DNA of 64,000 bases from assembly GCA_002737725.1 (NCBI GenBank), contig NSIP01000009.1, forward strand, positions 1 through 64,000. The letters are read 5' to 3'. Made by a program: the position numbers and the translations under genes. Positions 1-8,112 of this stretch are shown in pieces; position 1 is the stretch's first letter, and each line of letters starts with the position of its first letter. The notes under the pieces are model-generated. The model searched no databases and had not been told where the DNA came from. It worked only from the letters and a program-made list of their open reading frames with translations. This DNA comes from Rhodospirillaceae bacterium. GTDB lineage: Bacteria; Pseudomonadota; Alphaproteobacteria; Rhodospirillales; Rhodospirillaceae.

Positions 1-23
1 TCTGCGGGCACATCTGAACTCAT

Positions 24-74
24 GGGTTTTGGTCTCATCTTCGTTCCTCCGTCACTGCGATAAGACCAAAACCC
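24..74. repeat. 12-bp inverted repeat near the left edge
   Basis: Two perfect 12-base arms (GGGTTTTGGTCT at 24-35, AGACCAAAACCC at 63-74) are separated by 27 bases. It lies just upstream of a transposase tail, so it may be a transposon-associated repeat or a long-loop transcription terminator. No T-run long enough to decide. Confidence 0.4.
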
Positions 75-114
75 TTCCTTACTCACCACCCCAATTCTGT
101 CTCATAGGCGCTGA

Positions 115-252
115 CGGCGTAAAGGTATCGACAATCTGACCCCGGCGGACGTCTACTTCGGCAGGGGTCAGGCGATCTTGTTGGAACGCGAACGCATCAA
201 ACGAGAAACTATCGAACATCGACGCTTGCTTCACCGCAAGCTCGCCGCTTAA
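115..252 (+). pseudogene. IS3/IS481-type transposase, C-terminal remnant
   Basis: An open frame with no start codon ends at TAA 250-252. It carries LTPADVYFGRGQAI followed by a basic Arg/Lys-rich tail ending HRKLAA, which is typical of the last 40 residues of DDE integrase-core transposases of the IS3/IS481 groups. An in-frame TGA at 112-114 closes the upstream side, so the catalytic DDE domain is missing. No matching terminal inverted repeat pair is visible. It is a dead insertion-sequence scar beside dksA and the eroded flagellar locus, and the assignment rests on the motif alone. Confidence 0.7.
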
Positions 253-331
253 GATCAATCAACTAGGTGAGGCCAACACTCCGCTAAATCACTCCCCCAT
301 CGGTCCCAAATGTTCTGACGACATAAAATCC

Positions 332-1006
332 ATGAAAAAGAAGAAAGCTCCGCCACCCAAGAAAAAAGCCAAAGCACCGGCTGCGGCAAAACTGCGTAAA
401 AATTCTTTAAAATCAATGCCTAAGGCTAAAACGTCGGTGCCAAAGTCTAAAGCAGCGGTTAAGGCTAAAATTGCTGTTCACAAAATTAAAGCGCCTGCCA
501 AGTCCTCTAAAGCCCCCCTCTCGCACCCCACCGCAAGGGTGACAGAGGTGGCCCCAAAGCCTGTCCGGCGGGAAATGGTGCATAAGTCGTCGACCATTAC
601 TCTGCCGCCCGATTATCGGCCCAGCGCCAAAGAGCCATTTATGAATACGCGCCAGCTTGAATATTTCAGGCGCAAGCTCTTAGCCTGGCGATTAGAACTT
701 CTCAAAGAATCTGAAGAAGCTCTCGAGACTCTTCAAGAGGGCGCTGTCTCGGAGCCAGATTTAGCCGACCGCGCCTCGGCCGAAATGGAACGTGCGCTTG
801 AACTGCGCACACGTGATCGTGCGCGCAAGCTCATCTCGAAAATCGATGCTGCGTTGCGTCGCATTGAAGATGGCAGTTATGGGTATTGCGAAGAAACCAG
901 CGAGCCGATCGGGCTTAAACGACTCGAGGCTCGACCGATTGCAACCATGAGCGTTGAAGCCCAAGAGCGTCACGAGCGTATGGAACGCACCCATCGCTCT
1001 GACTAA
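332..1006 (+). CDS. dksA: DksA-family RNA polymerase-binding regulator with long basic N-terminus
   Basis: DksA proteins enter the RNA polymerase secondary channel and modulate transcription with ppGpp. Residues from about 104 match the family: a long coiled coil (MNTRQLEYFRRKLL onward) and the C-terminal globular part with YGYCEETSEPIGLKRL and EARPIATMSVEAQ. Only one of the four zinc-finger cysteines remains, as is common in alphaproteobacterial DksA. The first ~100 residues are Lys/Ala/Pro-rich and low complexity, which makes the protein 224 residues against about 140-150 usually. The start at ATG 332 is taken because the basic stretch is continuous, but an internal start at M103 (ATG 638) would give a standard-length protein. 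A strong hairpin terminator follows. dksA commonly lies beside flagellar genes in this class. Confidence 0.85.
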   Translation: MKKKKAPPPKKKAKAPAAAKLRKNSLKSMPKAKTSVPKSKAAVKAKIAVHKIKAPAKSSKAPLSHPTARVTEVAPKPVRREMVHKSSTITLPPDYRPSAKEPFMNTRQLEYFRRKLLAWRLELLKESEEALETLQEGAVSEPDLADRASAEMERALELRTRDRARKLISKIDAALRRIEDGSYGYCEETSEPIGLKRLEARPIATMSVEAQERHERMERTHRSD

Positions 1007-1032
1007 ATCTGAGAACAACAAGTTTAAGCATG

Positions 1033-1064
1033 AAAAAGGCGCTTCCCAGAAGGAAGCGCCTTTT
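1033..1064. terminator. Bidirectional hairpin terminator between dksA and flaF remnant
   Basis: A 14-bp perfect stem (AAAAAGGCGCTTCC / GGAAGCGCCTTTTT) with a 4-base loop has A and T runs at both ends. It serves dksA on the plus strand and the convergent flaF remnant on the minus strand. Confidence 0.9.
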
Positions 1065-1103
1065 TAGCGAGGCAATGATGCCAGGATCAAGTGGCGCGGG
1101 CCG

Positions 1104-1368
1104 TTAGGCCCCACGCTTCTCAAGCAAACCCCCTGCAATCTGCATATTAGTGTTCACGAGAGCGTCAATGGCTTTAATGGTGGAACCGCCCTGCATTTCG
1201 AAGGTCTTTTGAGCCACGAAACTGGCAAGGCGGATCAAATTGTCTTTGATCGGCATGGGAAGCGGGTTGTCGGCAGCCGACACCATGGTGCGGATACCAA
1301 CCCACAACTGCATATTGCGGTCGAGGGCCGCAGCCAGACGCTTCTCATTTTTGTCGTTACTCGATTTG
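1104..1368 (-). pseudogene. flaF: FlaF flagellar biosynthesis regulator, 5'-truncated
   Basis: FlaF is a small alphaproteobacterial protein acting with FlbT in flagellin production. The frame ending at 1104 reads KRLAAALDRNMQLWVGIRT, then the NPLPMPIKDNLIRLASFV segment and NTNMQIAGGLLEKRGA. These match the C-terminal two thirds of FlaF, including the conserved LW and the ending of the form N-x2-I-x2-GL. The N-terminal 30-40 residues are absent. At about position 1368 the frame runs into the fliM remnant that reads the opposite way, so both genes lost their 5' ends at one junction. ATG 1313 is internal to the family alignment and is not a credible start. Confidence 0.75.
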
Positions 1369-1369
1369 G

Positions 1370-1624
1370 GAGACCCACCTGGCCGAAGCAGTGTGGTTTA
1401 CCGAGGTTGATCTTGAAGCGGTGCTTGACAGCCCAGTGATACCTCTGAGCCGTGCACTCGGGTTCGAAGTCGGCTCTAAATTATTGCTTAACGCTAAGCC
1501 GGACTCGCCGATTGAGTTGCGCTGCGGTGACCAGCCCATGTTTATCGGTAAAATAGGGTGACACGGGAATCACATCTCGATCCGCATTGATCATCATCGC
1601 CGGATGACGAAAGCGGAACCATAA
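1370..1624 (+). pseudogene. fliM: FliM flagellar switch protein, C-terminal remnant with nonsense codon
   Basis: FliM forms the flagellar C-ring. From 1370 the frame reads ETHLAEAVWFTEVDLEAVLD and continues through VGSKLLLNAKPDSPIELRCG to FIGKIG, the SpoA (FliM/FliN) C-terminal domain. Translation stops at TGA 1559-1561. Beyond the stop the same frame continues HGNHISIRID to TAA 1622, which matches the family ending where Arg is expected at the stop (CGA to TGA by one transition). About 280 N-terminal residues are missing. The 5' edge abuts the flaF remnant, so a single deletion removed everything between these genes. Confidence 0.8.
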
Positions 1625-1772
1625 GTCAGAGAGTGATGCGCGTTCTGCCCAATTCTTAACCGAATGTTATGGGAAGATGCGCCAATCTAGAAATCAGTAG
1701 CCGTTGGATTTTTCCTACGCGCAGCTTAAAGTTCAGGGATAATCCGGTGTACGCCGGGGTCGGGAGACGGAT

Positions 1773-2504
1773 ATGACGTTCGATACGGCACTGAGTCTCA
1801 TTATTATCGCATTGCTGATCCCGACAATCACGTATGCAGTGATATTAAACCGCCGCCTCTCGGCGCTGCGTAAGTCGCGAGACGAGTTTGCAAAGGTCGT
1901 CGCAAACTTCAATGACGCAATACTGCGCGCTGAAGCCGGTATTCCGAAGCTTAAAAAAGTCACCAACGAAGCCAGCATGGCCCTCAAAGATCGGGTCGAG
2001 AAGGCGCAGTCTTTGCGAGATGACTTGGCCTTTATGATCGAGCGTGCCGAAGAAATAGCAGTCAAGTTAGAATCAAGCGTGCGTGTCGCCCGAAGCGAAG
2101 CGTCGTTCGGTGCCGCATCGACTAACCAGCCCGCAGCCGCTCCAGCCGCACCGATGCCGTCCGTGTTGTCGGGCGGTCTCCGGCCGAATTTGGCTGCAGT
2201 CGAGCCCGCCGCAGCACCGCGCGCCGCAGCGCCCGTGATTGCCACGAAAGCGGCTGCGCTTGGGGTAGCACCGTTTGAAGATACCACCACCGATTTGCGA
2301 AATACCTTAAATGCCGCTCGTGCTGAGGCTCGCGCAGCCGACGCGCGCCCAGCGCCACCTCAGGCAGCCCCAGCTCAAGCGGCTGCAGGTCAAGCATCTG
2401 GGCTCCGTACACCGCGTAAATCATTGGCCGATGAGATGGGTTTGGGCGATGATCGCTCTGAGGCTGAGCGCGAATTGTTGAAGGCATTACAGTCTAATCG
2501 CTAA
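1773..2504 (+). CDS. DUF6468 flagellar-associated membrane protein
   Basis: A 243-residue protein with one N-terminal membrane segment (about residues 5-27), then a coiled-coil-prone region (RRLSALRKSRDEFAKVVANF to about residue 105) and an Ala/Pro-rich linker. This matches DUF6468, a family found with alphaproteobacterial flagellar genes, often beside fliM and a MotE/FlbB-like gene. The precise role is unknown to me. GGAGACGG lies just upstream of ATG 1773. The frame is undamaged although fliM before it is broken. It ends with a conserved-looking tail (SEAERELLKALQSNR). Likely co-transcribed with the next gene, 48 bases downstream. Confidence 0.7.
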   Translation: MTFDTALSLIIIALLIPTITYAVILNRRLSALRKSRDEFAKVVANFNDAILRAEAGIPKLKKVTNEASMALKDRVEKAQSLRDDLAFMIERAEEIAVKLESSVRVARSEASFGAASTNQPAAAPAAPMPSVLSGGLRPNLAAVEPAAAPRAAAPVIATKAAALGVAPFEDTTTDLRNTLNAARAEARAADARPAPPQAAPAQAAAGQASGLRTPRKSLADEMGLGDDRSEAERELLKALQSNR

Positions 2505-2552
2505 ACCTGTTAGCAACACATACGCCGAACACATAGAGAGCACTGGTTTTTG

Positions 2553-3338
2553 ATGACCACCGTCGTCCGTAAACCACGTCCAAAGCTTGACCGTCCCGCG
2601 CTTGATGATGCGGGGCGTGGCCCGACGTTTCGGTTTTTGCCAGCCGTCATCGTGGTGGCCGTCTGCTTACTTGGTTTGCGCATTCAGGTTCTGGTCAGCG
2701 ATTTGGTCAGCAATCGAAGCAGCACCAGTTTAGCTGTTGAACAGCCGACAGCCTTAGCCCAGCAGCCTGCGATGCCTGCAGCCGGTGAGGCCGACAAAAA
2801 ACCTGTGGAAGGTATGGATAAATCTGGCGAAGCGGCGCCTGCTGAGGGCAGAGAGGGGGCTGAAGAAGCCGAGCCTGCCAGTGAACCAATGGCTTTCAAG
2901 CCCTCAGAGTTGACGAAATCTGAAATTGATACCCTGCAACGTCTCTCCGAGCGCCGCGAACTCATTGATCTCCGTGAACGTGAGTTGCAGCAGAAAGAAA
3001 GCTTAGTAAAGGCGGCTGAACAGCGCCTCGATCAGAAAATTAGCCAAATGCAAGAAGTTGAGAAGCAATTGCAGGGGCTTGTTCAGCAGTACGATGCTAA
3101 AAAGAAAGCTGAAATTGAGCAGCTCGTCAAAACCTATACGGCCATGGAGCCAAAGGATGCCGCGCGTATTTTTGATGAGCTTGATATGACCATCCTGGTG
3201 GCGGTCGTGACCAGGATGAAAGAAAAAAAGGTTGCACCGATCCTGTCGCAGATGAACGCGCCAAAGGCCCGTCAACTCACTGAAGAACTATCGAGCCGGC
3301 GGCAACTTCCCGGGATGAGCCCCGCTCAGCCGGGGTAA
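2553..3338 (+). CDS. MotE/FlbB-like protein with MgtE-N-type domain
   Basis: 261 residues: one N-terminal membrane segment (about 28-48), an acidic Glu/Ala/Pro linker, a coiled coil (about 120-185) and a C-terminal MgtE intracellular N-like domain (YTAMEPKDAARIFDELDM, VVTRMKEKKVAPILSQM). This architecture is that of MotE/FlbB flagellar motor-associated proteins, which chaperone or position motor components in alphaproteobacteria. The ATG at 2553 is preferred over TTG 2550. The gene is intact. It follows DUF6468 in the order seen in other alphaproteobacterial flagellar loci. What remains of the motor here is broken, so its present role is uncertain. Confidence 0.7.
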   Translation: MTTVVRKPRPKLDRPALDDAGRGPTFRFLPAVIVVAVCLLGLRIQVLVSDLVSNRSSTSLAVEQPTALAQQPAMPAAGEADKKPVEGMDKSGEAAPAEGREGAEEAEPASEPMAFKPSELTKSEIDTLQRLSERRELIDLRERELQQKESLVKAAEQRLDQKISQMQEVEKQLQGLVQQYDAKKKAEIEQLVKTYTAMEPKDAARIFDELDMTILVAVVTRMKEKKVAPILSQMNAPKARQLTEELSSRRQLPGMSPAQPG

Positions 3339-3366
3339 TCCGGCCGGCCGCCTGCGGTGGGTCCTG

Positions 3367-3552
3367 TTAGGCTTTCGCCGCCGCCTCAAAAGTCTCGATG
3401 CCTTGTTTTTTAAGGCCTTAACGACCCGTTCACCATTGTTATCTAGTTTCAGTCGAAATTGTGTCGGCGGAGAAACCGCCGGAGTGGGAAATGTGCCTAG
3501 CCAAATGATTGAGCCTCGATTCAATCTGTTCGATATGATCTGGCGTGCTCAT
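3367..3552 (-). pseudogene. Possible degraded small gene, unidentified
   Basis: On the minus strand ATG 3552 opens MSTPDHIEQIESRLNHLARH and continues for 37 codons to a stop. Adjacent frames then continue with LDNNGERVVKALK and KQGIETFEAAAKA ending at TAA 3367. Two one-base shifts, one of them in an A6 run, would join these into a protein of about 63 residues. The family is not recognised. It lies in the otherwise geneless gap between the MotE-like gene and the FlgB chimera. It could also be chance coding. Confidence 0.3.
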
Positions 3553-3590
3553 GCGCGCAGCTCACCCATGACCGCGGCACTGGACCAGTC

Positions 3591-3881
3591 ATGACCACTT
3601 CTGCTTCAAACACGCAAACAGCTCCGCTAATGCTCACCTTGTCGACTGGTTTGCAGCTGCTCGCCTTTTTTGTGGTCCTGAATGCGACTGCAAAACCTGA
3701 TGCGGTCCGCTCGCGTACGCTGATGAAGTCTTTCGAAGAATCGCCCGACGGTAACGAGGTGGTCTTGGAAGAGCAAATGCAAAAAGTCGGTGATACAAGA
3801 AGCCAATACAATACAGCCGCACAACTCATGCAGAGCAGTATGAAAATGTTGAGAATGGCGCTCGGCAAGGGCGGCGGTTAA
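3591..3881 (+). pseudogene. flgB: Chimera: OmpA/MotB-like N-terminus joined in frame to FlgB C-terminus
   Basis: The first ~48 residues (LMLTLSTGLQLLAFFVVLNA then KPDAVRSRTLMKSF) look like the single-span N-terminus of OmpA/MotB-type stator proteins. From about residue 50 the sequence is the C-terminus of the FlgB rod protein: SPDGNEVVLEEQMQKVGDTR, then AAQLMQSSMKMLRMALGK. FlgB is normally about 130 residues and keeps an N-terminal rod domain that is absent here, and a MotB-like protein would have a periplasmic OmpA domain that is also absent. The simplest reading is a deletion that removed the 3' end of one gene and the 5' end of flgB and preserved the frame. flgC follows immediately. Function as a rod protein is unlikely. 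Confidence 0.75.
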
Positions 3882-3902
3882 GGAGTTTTGGAGGAGAGTC
3901 AA

Positions 3903-4307
3903 ATAGATGATCTGAGTATCAGCTCGAAAGTTGCCTCCGCTGGAATAAAGGCCCAGACCACATGCCTGCGCATTATTTCCGGAAATCTTGCAAACGCGGA
4001 TTCAACGTCAGAAATTCCCGGTCGCGAACCTTATCGTCGCAAGCTGGTGACCTTCCGCAGTGCTCTCAATAAAGAAATCGACGCAGATACCGTGAAGATC
4101 AAAAGAATCTTCAACGACACAACGCCGCTCAAATCAAAATACGATCCCTCGCATCTTGGTGCGAATGCCGAGGGGTATGTGCAAATCCTCAACGTGAATT
4201 CGTTGATTGAGATGATGGATATGCGCGAGGCGCAGCGTAGCTATGAAGCCAACCTCAACGTCATTTTGACGTCGCGCTCCATGGTCTCCAAGACATTGTA
4301 CTATTGA
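3903..4307 (+). CDS. flgC: FlgC proximal rod protein, start codon ATG replaced by ATA
   Basis: FlgC forms the proximal flagellar rod. The product is near full length and carries NLANADSTSEIPGREPYRRK, a middle segment with DPSHLGANAEGYV, and the C-terminal REAQRSYEANLNVILTSRSM. The family begins MDDLS; here the matching codons read ATA-GAT-GAT-CTG-AGT from 3903, preceded by a strong GGAGGAG (3890-3896). This suggests the initiator mutated ATG to ATA. A TTG at 3888, close behind AAGGAG, could rescue translation with a five-residue extension. Because flgB, fliM and flhB are broken, I infer the gene is under relaxed selection. Confidence 0.8.
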   Translation: MDDLSISSKVASAGIKAQTTCLRIISGNLANADSTSEIPGREPYRRKLVTFRSALNKEIDADTVKIKRIFNDTTPLKSKYDPSHLGANAEGYVQILNVNSLIEMMDMREAQRSYEANLNVILTSRSMVSKTLYY

Positions 4308-4338
4308 TATAATTGAGCTTTTTGATCTGGAGATTGCC

Positions 4339-4668
4339 ATGGCTTTGATCGATTTTAATTCAGCAGTGAGCGCTTACCAACAGGCGGCAGGTGCCGTGCG
4401 CTCGACCGGCGGTGGCAGGAGCACGACATCCGCCGTGGCCAGCGAAGGCGATGAAGGGTTCGCCTCCATGATAAGCGACTCGCTGAAGTCGGCCATGCAA
4501 TCGGGCCGCCAAGCCGAAGAACTCAGCATCAAGCAAATCTCTGGCGCAGCTGATTTAAAGGATGTGGTGACGGCGGTCGCAAACGCCGAGCACACCTTGG
4601 AAACGCTTGTCGCTGTTCGCGATAAGGTGTTGTCGGCCTATCAAGAAATTCTTCGGATGCCAATTTAA
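4339..4668 (+). CDS. fliE: FliE flagellar hook-basal body protein
   Basis: FliE links the MS ring to the rod. The 109-residue product has the expected length and C-terminal signature, with ADLKDVVTAVANAEHTLETL and RDKVLSAYQEILRMPI. ATG 4339 follows a purine-rich GGAGATTGCC. It follows flgC with a 31-base gap in the usual flgB-flgC-fliE order. The next genes should be fliQ, fliR and flhB, but after the fliE stop the very next codon, in the same frame, already belongs to the end of flhB. The gene itself shows no lesion. Confidence 0.88.
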   Translation: MALIDFNSAVSAYQQAAGAVRSTGGGRSTTSAVASEGDEGFASMISDSLKSAMQSGRQAEELSIKQISGAADLKDVVTAVANAEHTLETLVAVRDKVLSAYQEILRMPI

Positions 4669-4974
4669 CATCCGCGCCTTGCCGAAGCGGTCATTATTAC
4701 TAACCCGACTCACTTTGCCGTGGCGCTTAAATACGACATGGACTTGATGGCCGCGCCCTTGGTTGTGGCCAAGGGGGCCGATTACCTGGCGCTACAAATT
4801 CGCAAGATCGCCGATGCCAACGCGGTGCCGATCATCGAAAATCCACCCCTGGCGCGCGCGCTCTTCGCTGCGGTTGAGGTTGATCAAGAGATTCCGGAAG
4901 AGCACTATAAGGCCGTGGCCGAGGTCATCGGCTTTGTCATGCGTCTAAAGGGCAAGGTGCTTGCCAAGCATTAA
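4669..4974 (+). pseudogene. flhB: FlhB C-terminal cytoplasmic domain remnant
   Basis: FlhB is the export gate switch protein of the flagellar type III system. Right after the fliE TAA the frame reads [20 protein letters not shown], including the conserved NPTH autocleavage motif. It continues through [20 protein letters not shown]-like sequence (here [14 protein letters not shown]) to GKVLAKH. About 250 N-terminal residues with the four membrane spans are gone, as are fliQ and fliR. An ATG at 4720 exists but follows the NPTH site, so no functional FlhB can be made. The TAA (4972-4974) overlaps ATG 4974 of the downstream kinase, keeping the ancestral flhB-cckA coupling. Confidence 0.85.
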
Positions 4975-7444
4975 TGGGGGCGGGGGTTCAGGTCGAATCA
5001 CCGCAGGGATCACCGCTGGATTAGCTGCCTTAGGTGCAGGCGCAAGCCTGTTCACCCCGGAAGACCTGCGCGTCTATGTTGTCGCCGCCACCGCCCTGGC
5101 GGCCGCTCTGGCCTCGCTCTTAGTCTTCTGGACCCACCGTCCACATGCGGGCTCGGCGGCGACCGTCGCAGCCTTAGCGGCGCTCCTGGAACGGATGTCA
5201 ACGGCCCGCCTGATCACGGGCAAGTCAGGCGAACTACTGTATGCCAACGCTGATGCCAAAGACTGGCTGCGTGGCGAGGCCCCGTTTGTGGTACTTGCGG
5301 GGCGTCTTGTGGCTGATCTCGCCGATGAGGATGCTGCCGCCCGCATTGAGGCCGCCGTTCGTGCAGGCGCACCCTTCGATGGCGAAATTCCGCTCTCAGG
5401 CGGCGGGCCAGAGCCTGATTGGATTCGTGTTTCCCTCACCTCATTGCCGGGCAGTGAGGGCTTGATGTTGTGGCGTTTGGATGACGTCACGGCTCGACGC
5501 ACGATCGAAGATGTTCTGAACCGGGATCGCCAGAACCTTGCTGATTTCCTGCACTTTATGCCGATCGGCGTTTATTCGGCCGATATCGACGGCGTGCTGA
5601 CCTTTGCCAACCTACGCTTTGCGGAGTGGTTGGGATTGGTACCAGATGCTTTGTCCGGGGCAAAACTTGAGGACTTGTTATCGACCAATAGCGTACGGCC
5701 CCAGCCCGACGGTGAATGGCGAGGGGAAGTTCAATTTAAGTCGCAAGGTGGGGCCGCGATTCCTTGCTTGGTGCTGCAAAGCACCTACGACGATGCAGGT
5801 GTCACGCGCACGCGCAGCCTTGTGATTCGTGATGGTGTGATGCGTGACACAATAGCCTCGCCGGGCCGTATGGCGTATGAGCGCTTCCGGGTACTGTTCA
5901 ATGCAGCCCCTGTAGCGATTGCCATTACCGACCCCGAGGGCGTGATTGTGGACTGCAATGCGGCTTTCGAAGAGCTTGCCCATCAGCCGCGTGCGGCGGT
6001 GATTGGTGGAACCTTGGGCGAACGCTTGCTGGCCGATGACCGCGCTGGCTTTACGGCCGAGCTGAGCAAAGTTTTATCGGGCGAAAGTGCTGGCATCCAC
6101 CTTGATACCCGCCTGCAGGGGCGCGCTGTGGTGCAGGCCTCGGTCTATCTCGGCCCGCTCACGGCTCCATTGTCAGGCGGGTCAACCGAAATCGAAGGCG
6201 CCGTGGCGCACTTTATTGACAATACCGAACAGAAAAGCCTCGAAGCACAATTTGCGCAGGCGCAGAAGATGCAGGCCATGGGCCAGCTCGCAGGCGGTGT
6301 GGCCCACGATTTCAATAACTTGCTCACTGCTATGATCGGCTTTTGCGATTTGCTATTGCAACGTCATGCGGCGGGTGATCCGTCGTTTGCCGATATTATG
6401 CAAATCAAGCAAAACGCCAACCGCGCCGCCAACCTTGTGCGCCAATTGCTGGCCTTCTCGCGTAAGCAACCACTGCAACCGCGCAATCTGAACCCGACCG
6501 ATGCCATCACCGAGCTGTCGCACTTACTCAATCGCCTTATTGGCGAGTCTATCGATTTCCGATTGGTCCATGGCCGCGAACTAGGCCAAGTGCGTGTCGA
6601 CCCCGGCCAGTTCGACCAGATTATTATCAACCTGGCTGTCAACGCGCGCGATGCCATGCCCGGCGGCGGCACCTTGACCGTCAGCACCAGTGCCGTAACC
6701 TTTGATAAGCCGCCGCAATTGGGAGCAGAGCAATTGGCCGCTGGGCGTTATGTGCGCATTGAAGTGGCAGATACAGGAACCGGCATCGCGCCCGAGCATC
6801 TAGCGCGTATTTTCGAGCCGTTCTTCTCCACCAAAAAGGAAGTGCCAGGTGCAGGAACGGGGCTGGGCTTAGCCACCGTGTATGGAATCGTGCGTCAAAC
6901 CGGCGGCTTTATTCAGGTCGAGTCCGTGATAGGCAAGGGCTCGAAATTTATTATCCATCTGCCGCGCTTCGCACCCGAAGCCGATGAGGACGCGGTTGCG
7001 GCCTCATCAAAGCGTACGCAGAAAGCCAATGGTGCGGATACGGGCGCATCGCTGGAGCTACCGAAGGACTTGGCAGGGCAGGGTACTATCTTGCTGGTGG
7101 AAGACGAAGATGCGGTGCGCGTGTTCGCGGCGCGTGCGCTGAAAAACAAAGGCTACAAAGTGCTGGAATCGCGCACCGGCGAGCAGGCACTCGATATCCT
7201 GCACGACCAACCGGCTGTGGACCTGATGATCACGGATATGATGATGCCCGGCATGGACGGCGGCACACTAGCGCGCCTCATCCGTGTGGAGCGGCCCGAA
7301 ATCAAAATTATTCTCATCTCGGGCTACTCAGAAGAAATCGCGCGCGGCGAAGTGGCTACGGGGCAAGACTTCCACTTCCTGCCCAAGCCCTTCAGCCTGG
7401 GCCAACTGGCGTTGAAGGTGAAGGACGTGCTGGAGGAGGCTTAA
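4961..7444 (+). CDS. cckA: CckA hybrid histidine kinase
   Basis: CckA feeds the ChpT-CtrA phosphorelay that controls the alphaproteobacterial cell cycle. The product has two N-terminal membrane segments (about residues 14-48), tandem PAS regions (about 75-175, 190-290 and 310-420), a HisKA domain with AHDFNNLL and phosphoacceptor His449, an HATPase domain ([17 protein letters not shown]), and a C-terminal receiver with Asp759 in ITDMMMPG. The natural start is probably ATG 4974, which overlaps the flhB stop, but that frame closes after 16 codons. One extra G in the G5 run at 4983-4987 would join it to the kinase frame ([12 protein letters not shown]). As written, TTG 4961 is the only start without a shift. 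The homopolymer suggests a sequencing error or a fresh frameshift. Confidence 0.9.
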   Translation: MPSINGGGGSGRITAGITAGLAALGAGASLFTPEDLRVYVVAATALAAALASLLVFWTHRPHAGSAATVAALAALLERMSTARLITGKSGELLYANADAKDWLRGEAPFVVLAGRLVADLADEDAAARIEAAVRAGAPFDGEIPLSGGGPEPDWIRVSLTSLPGSEGLMLWRLDDVTARRTIEDVLNRDRQNLADFLHFMPIGVYSADIDGVLTFANLRFAEWLGLVPDALSGAKLEDLLSTNSVRPQPDGEWRGEVQFKSQGGAAIPCLVLQSTYDDAGVTRTRSLVIRDGVMRDTIASPGRMAYERFRVLFNAAPVAIAITDPEGVIVDCNAAFEELAHQPRAAVIGGTLGERLLADDRAGFTAELSKVLSGESAGIHLDTRLQGRAVVQASVYLGPLTAPLSGGSTEIEGAVAHFIDNTEQKSLEAQFAQAQKMQAMGQLAGGVAHDFNNLLTAMIGFCDLLLQRHAAGDPSFADIMQIKQNANRAANLVRQLLAFSRKQPLQPRNLNPTDAITELSHLLNRLIGESIDFRLVHGRELGQVRVDPGQFDQIIINLAVNARDAMPGGGTLTVSTSAVTFDKPPQLGAEQLAAGRYVRIEVADTGTGIAPEHLARIFEPFFSTKKEVPGAGTGLGLATVYGIVRQTGGFIQVESVIGKGSKFIIHLPRFAPEADEDAVAASSKRTQKANGADTGASLELPKDLAGQGTILLVEDEDAVRVFAARALKNKGYKVLESRTGEQALDILHDQPAVDLMITDMMMPGMDGGTLARLIRVERPEIKIILISGYSEEIARGEVATGQDFHFLPKPFSLGQLALKVKDVLEEA

Positions 7445-7453
7445 ACTCTCCTC

Positions 7454-7490
7454 TGTCGTCCTCGCGCTTGAGGCGAGGACCCAGGGCTAC
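7454..7490. repeat. Degenerate half of an intergenic mosaic repeat
   Basis: The stretch with GTCGTCCTCGCGCTTGAGGC and GAGGACCCAGGG resembles the left halves of the longer CGTCA-type repeats at 49294 and 44955. It fills the short gap between cckA and the convergent DUF1775 gene. Confidence 0.4.
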
Positions 7491-7510
7491 CATCGCTGCG
7501 CGCTCAAACC

Positions 7511-8035
7511 TTACGGCGCGCCGGAGATCTGCACGAAGGGTGCGGGCTCTTTATACTCGCCCCACTTCTTGCCGCCTTCAGGGATTTCGATCCAGCGGTG
7601 TTCGCCCTTGTCACAAACCTGCACCGTCTTGAAGTACAGCATTTTTCCCGGATCGTTGGGCAGTTTCACCAGCATGGCGAAGCGGTCGAATTCCACGTCG
7701 CCGACGCTGCCGCCCGACCACATTACTTCGTCGGCCATATCAGTGATGGTCGTGCCTTCCGCTACGATGGGCTTGTCGATCTTGCGCTTGGTCATGGTGA
7801 GTTTCCAACCGGCTTTCACCTGGGGCCGCACCAAGGCAATGCCTTCAGGCACTTTGATTTTGATGGTGTTGGTGGGCGAGCCGACACAGCCATGGGGAAT
7901 GCCGATCTCGATCAAATGCCAGGCGCCGGGCTTGGCATCTTTGTTCATCATCAAGGCATGGCCGGACGCCGTGGCGGCCGCGCCTATCAATCCAACAAGC
8001 AAAGCCGAAGTTCCGATATATGCGCGCAGTGACAT
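7511..8035 (-). CDS. YcnI-like DUF1775 secreted protein
   Basis: 174 residues with a clear signal peptide (MSLRAYIGTSALLVGLIGAA, cleavage near ASGHA). After it come IEIGIPHGCVGSPTNTIKIK and KVPEGIALVRPQVKAGW, typical of DUF1775/YcnI, a periplasmic family of which some members bind copper through the mature N-terminal His. Here the candidate His follows Gly in SGHALMM. GGGGAGGATCACT precedes ATG 8035, supporting this start over longer alternatives. DUF1775 genes often sit with copper-handling genes, but none is adjacent here. The next gene upstream encodes another exported protein. Confidence 0.75.
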   Translation of the reverse strand: MSLRAYIGTSALLVGLIGAAATASGHALMMNKDAKPGAWHLIEIGIPHGCVGSPTNTIKIKVPEGIALVRPQVKAGWKLTMTKRKIDKPIVAEGTTITDMADEVMWSGGSVGDVEFDRFAMLVKLPNDPGKMLYFKTVQVCDKGEHRWIEIPEGGKKWGEYKEPAPFVQISGAP

Positions 8036-8112
8036 AGTGATCCTCCCCAGAATTAATTGCCCCAATCCTAGCCAACTTGCCGCGCCGCCACAACATGGCG
8101 CCGCCGCGCGGC

